From NCBI GenBank assembly GCA_008501565.1, contig QQUL01000372.1, positions 1 through 6,408 of the forward strand: 6,408 bases of DNA, in the 5' to 3' direction. The first letter of the stretch is position 1, and each line of letters begins with the position of its first letter. Source of the stretch: Armatimonadota bacterium. GTDB taxonomy: Bacteria; Actinomycetota; Acidimicrobiia; Spongiisociales; UBA5794. Shown piece by piece: positions 6,223-6,408 of the stretch. Below the pieces are notes generated by a model that worked only from the letters and a program-made list of their open reading frames with translations, was not told the DNA's origin and did no database searches. The translations under genes were made by a program, and so were the position numbers.

Positions 6223-6408
6223 GCTTCACCCGTCAGGAGCAGGCGCAAGCCATCCTTGCCGGCAAGGCGCGACGGATGGCGTCAGCGGTACTCGGTAGGC
6301 AGGCAACGACGGGATCGGACTTCAGGGAAGCACTCACCGTGGAACGCATCTATCTCATCTCCGAGGTCAGGGACGATGAGGCTCTCAGGGCGCTCGGCCG
6401 ATCGATTG
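6219..6408 (+). CDS. Unrecognised gene downstream of leuD2, 5' part only
   Basis: An open frame runs from GTG at 6219 to the window end (63 full codons), beginning MSFTRQEQAQAILAGKARRM. I do not recognise it. The N-terminus is rich in Gln, Ala, Lys and Arg and looks helical; a later segment reads ALTVERIYLISEVRDDEAL. Support for it being real: it overlaps the leuD2 stop as GTGA, the same arrangement as leuC-leuD. Its first 12 codons are also preserved in the copy 1 remnant, with two silent differences (CAG/CAA, GAG/GAA) and one changed residue at the repeat edge. An in-frame ATG at 6276 is an alternative start with only a weak upstream signal. It appears to be the last visible member of the leu transcription unit, but no leucine-related role can be inferred from sequence. 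Confidence 0.6.
   Translation, partial: MSFTRQEQAQAILAGKARRMASAVLGRQATTGSDFREALTVERIYLISEVRDDEALRALGRSI

Larger units (their letters stand above)
4197..6252 (+). repeat. Tandem repeat copy 2 (leader, leuC2, leuD2, start of next gene)
   Basis: This is the second copy of the 2.05-kb direct repeat, aligned to copy 1 at a constant offset of 2065 within leuC and most of leuD. It includes a 20-nt leader with GAGGA, both genes, and the first codons of the downstream gene in their native context. Because the downstream gene continues normally from this copy, copy 2 keeps the ancestral right boundary, and copy 1 probably keeps the ancestral left boundary. Confidence 0.9.

Overview
The window looks like the chromosome of a moderately high-GC bacterium, probably an actinobacterium. 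The reasons are its codon choice and the overlapping leuC-leuD arrangement. The lineage is an inference; no rRNA or other marker is present. The central content is leucine biosynthesis. The window holds two complete tandem copies of leuC-leuD, which encode the large and small subunits of 3-isopropylmalate dehydratase. It also holds an insertion sequence, a small membrane-protein gene cut by that insertion, and the start of an unrecognised downstream gene.

Layout. (1) About 8-1538: a complete IS1182-like insertion sequence. It has imperfect terminal inverted repeats, a candidate 4-bp TGAA target duplication, and one DDE transposase on the + strand. (2) 1524-2090, minus strand: a predicted single-pass membrane protein with an N-terminal export signal. 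Its last four codons and stop lie inside the IS right end, so the insertion replaced its native C-terminus. (3) 2091-2151: a short divergent intergenic gap in front of leuC. (4) 2152-4202: leuC1-leuD1. (5) 4217-6222: leuC2-leuD2. (6) 6219 to the window end: the 5' part of an unrecognised gene that overlaps the leuD2 stop by 4 bp.

Genes 4 to 6 form one co-directional block with overlaps of 4 bp or a 14-bp gap, so they probably make a single transcript. The two leuCD copies share their Shine-Dalgarno region, their overlap geometry and the first codons of the downstream gene. The repeat unit therefore runs from about 19 nt before leuC to codon 12 of the next gene. The copies have diverged: LeuC1 and LeuC2 differ at about 35 of 468 residues, and LeuD1 and LeuD2 at about 22 of 199. 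All catalytic motifs are kept in both. A 5-bp difference at the leuD1 stop makes leuD1 read in frame into the remnant of the duplicated downstream gene, adding a 16-residue tail.

I see no evidence of a new defence, regulatory or mobile system. The real points of interest are the retained, diverged tandem leuCD duplication with its stop-loss tail, and the IS insertion at the end of the neighbouring gene.
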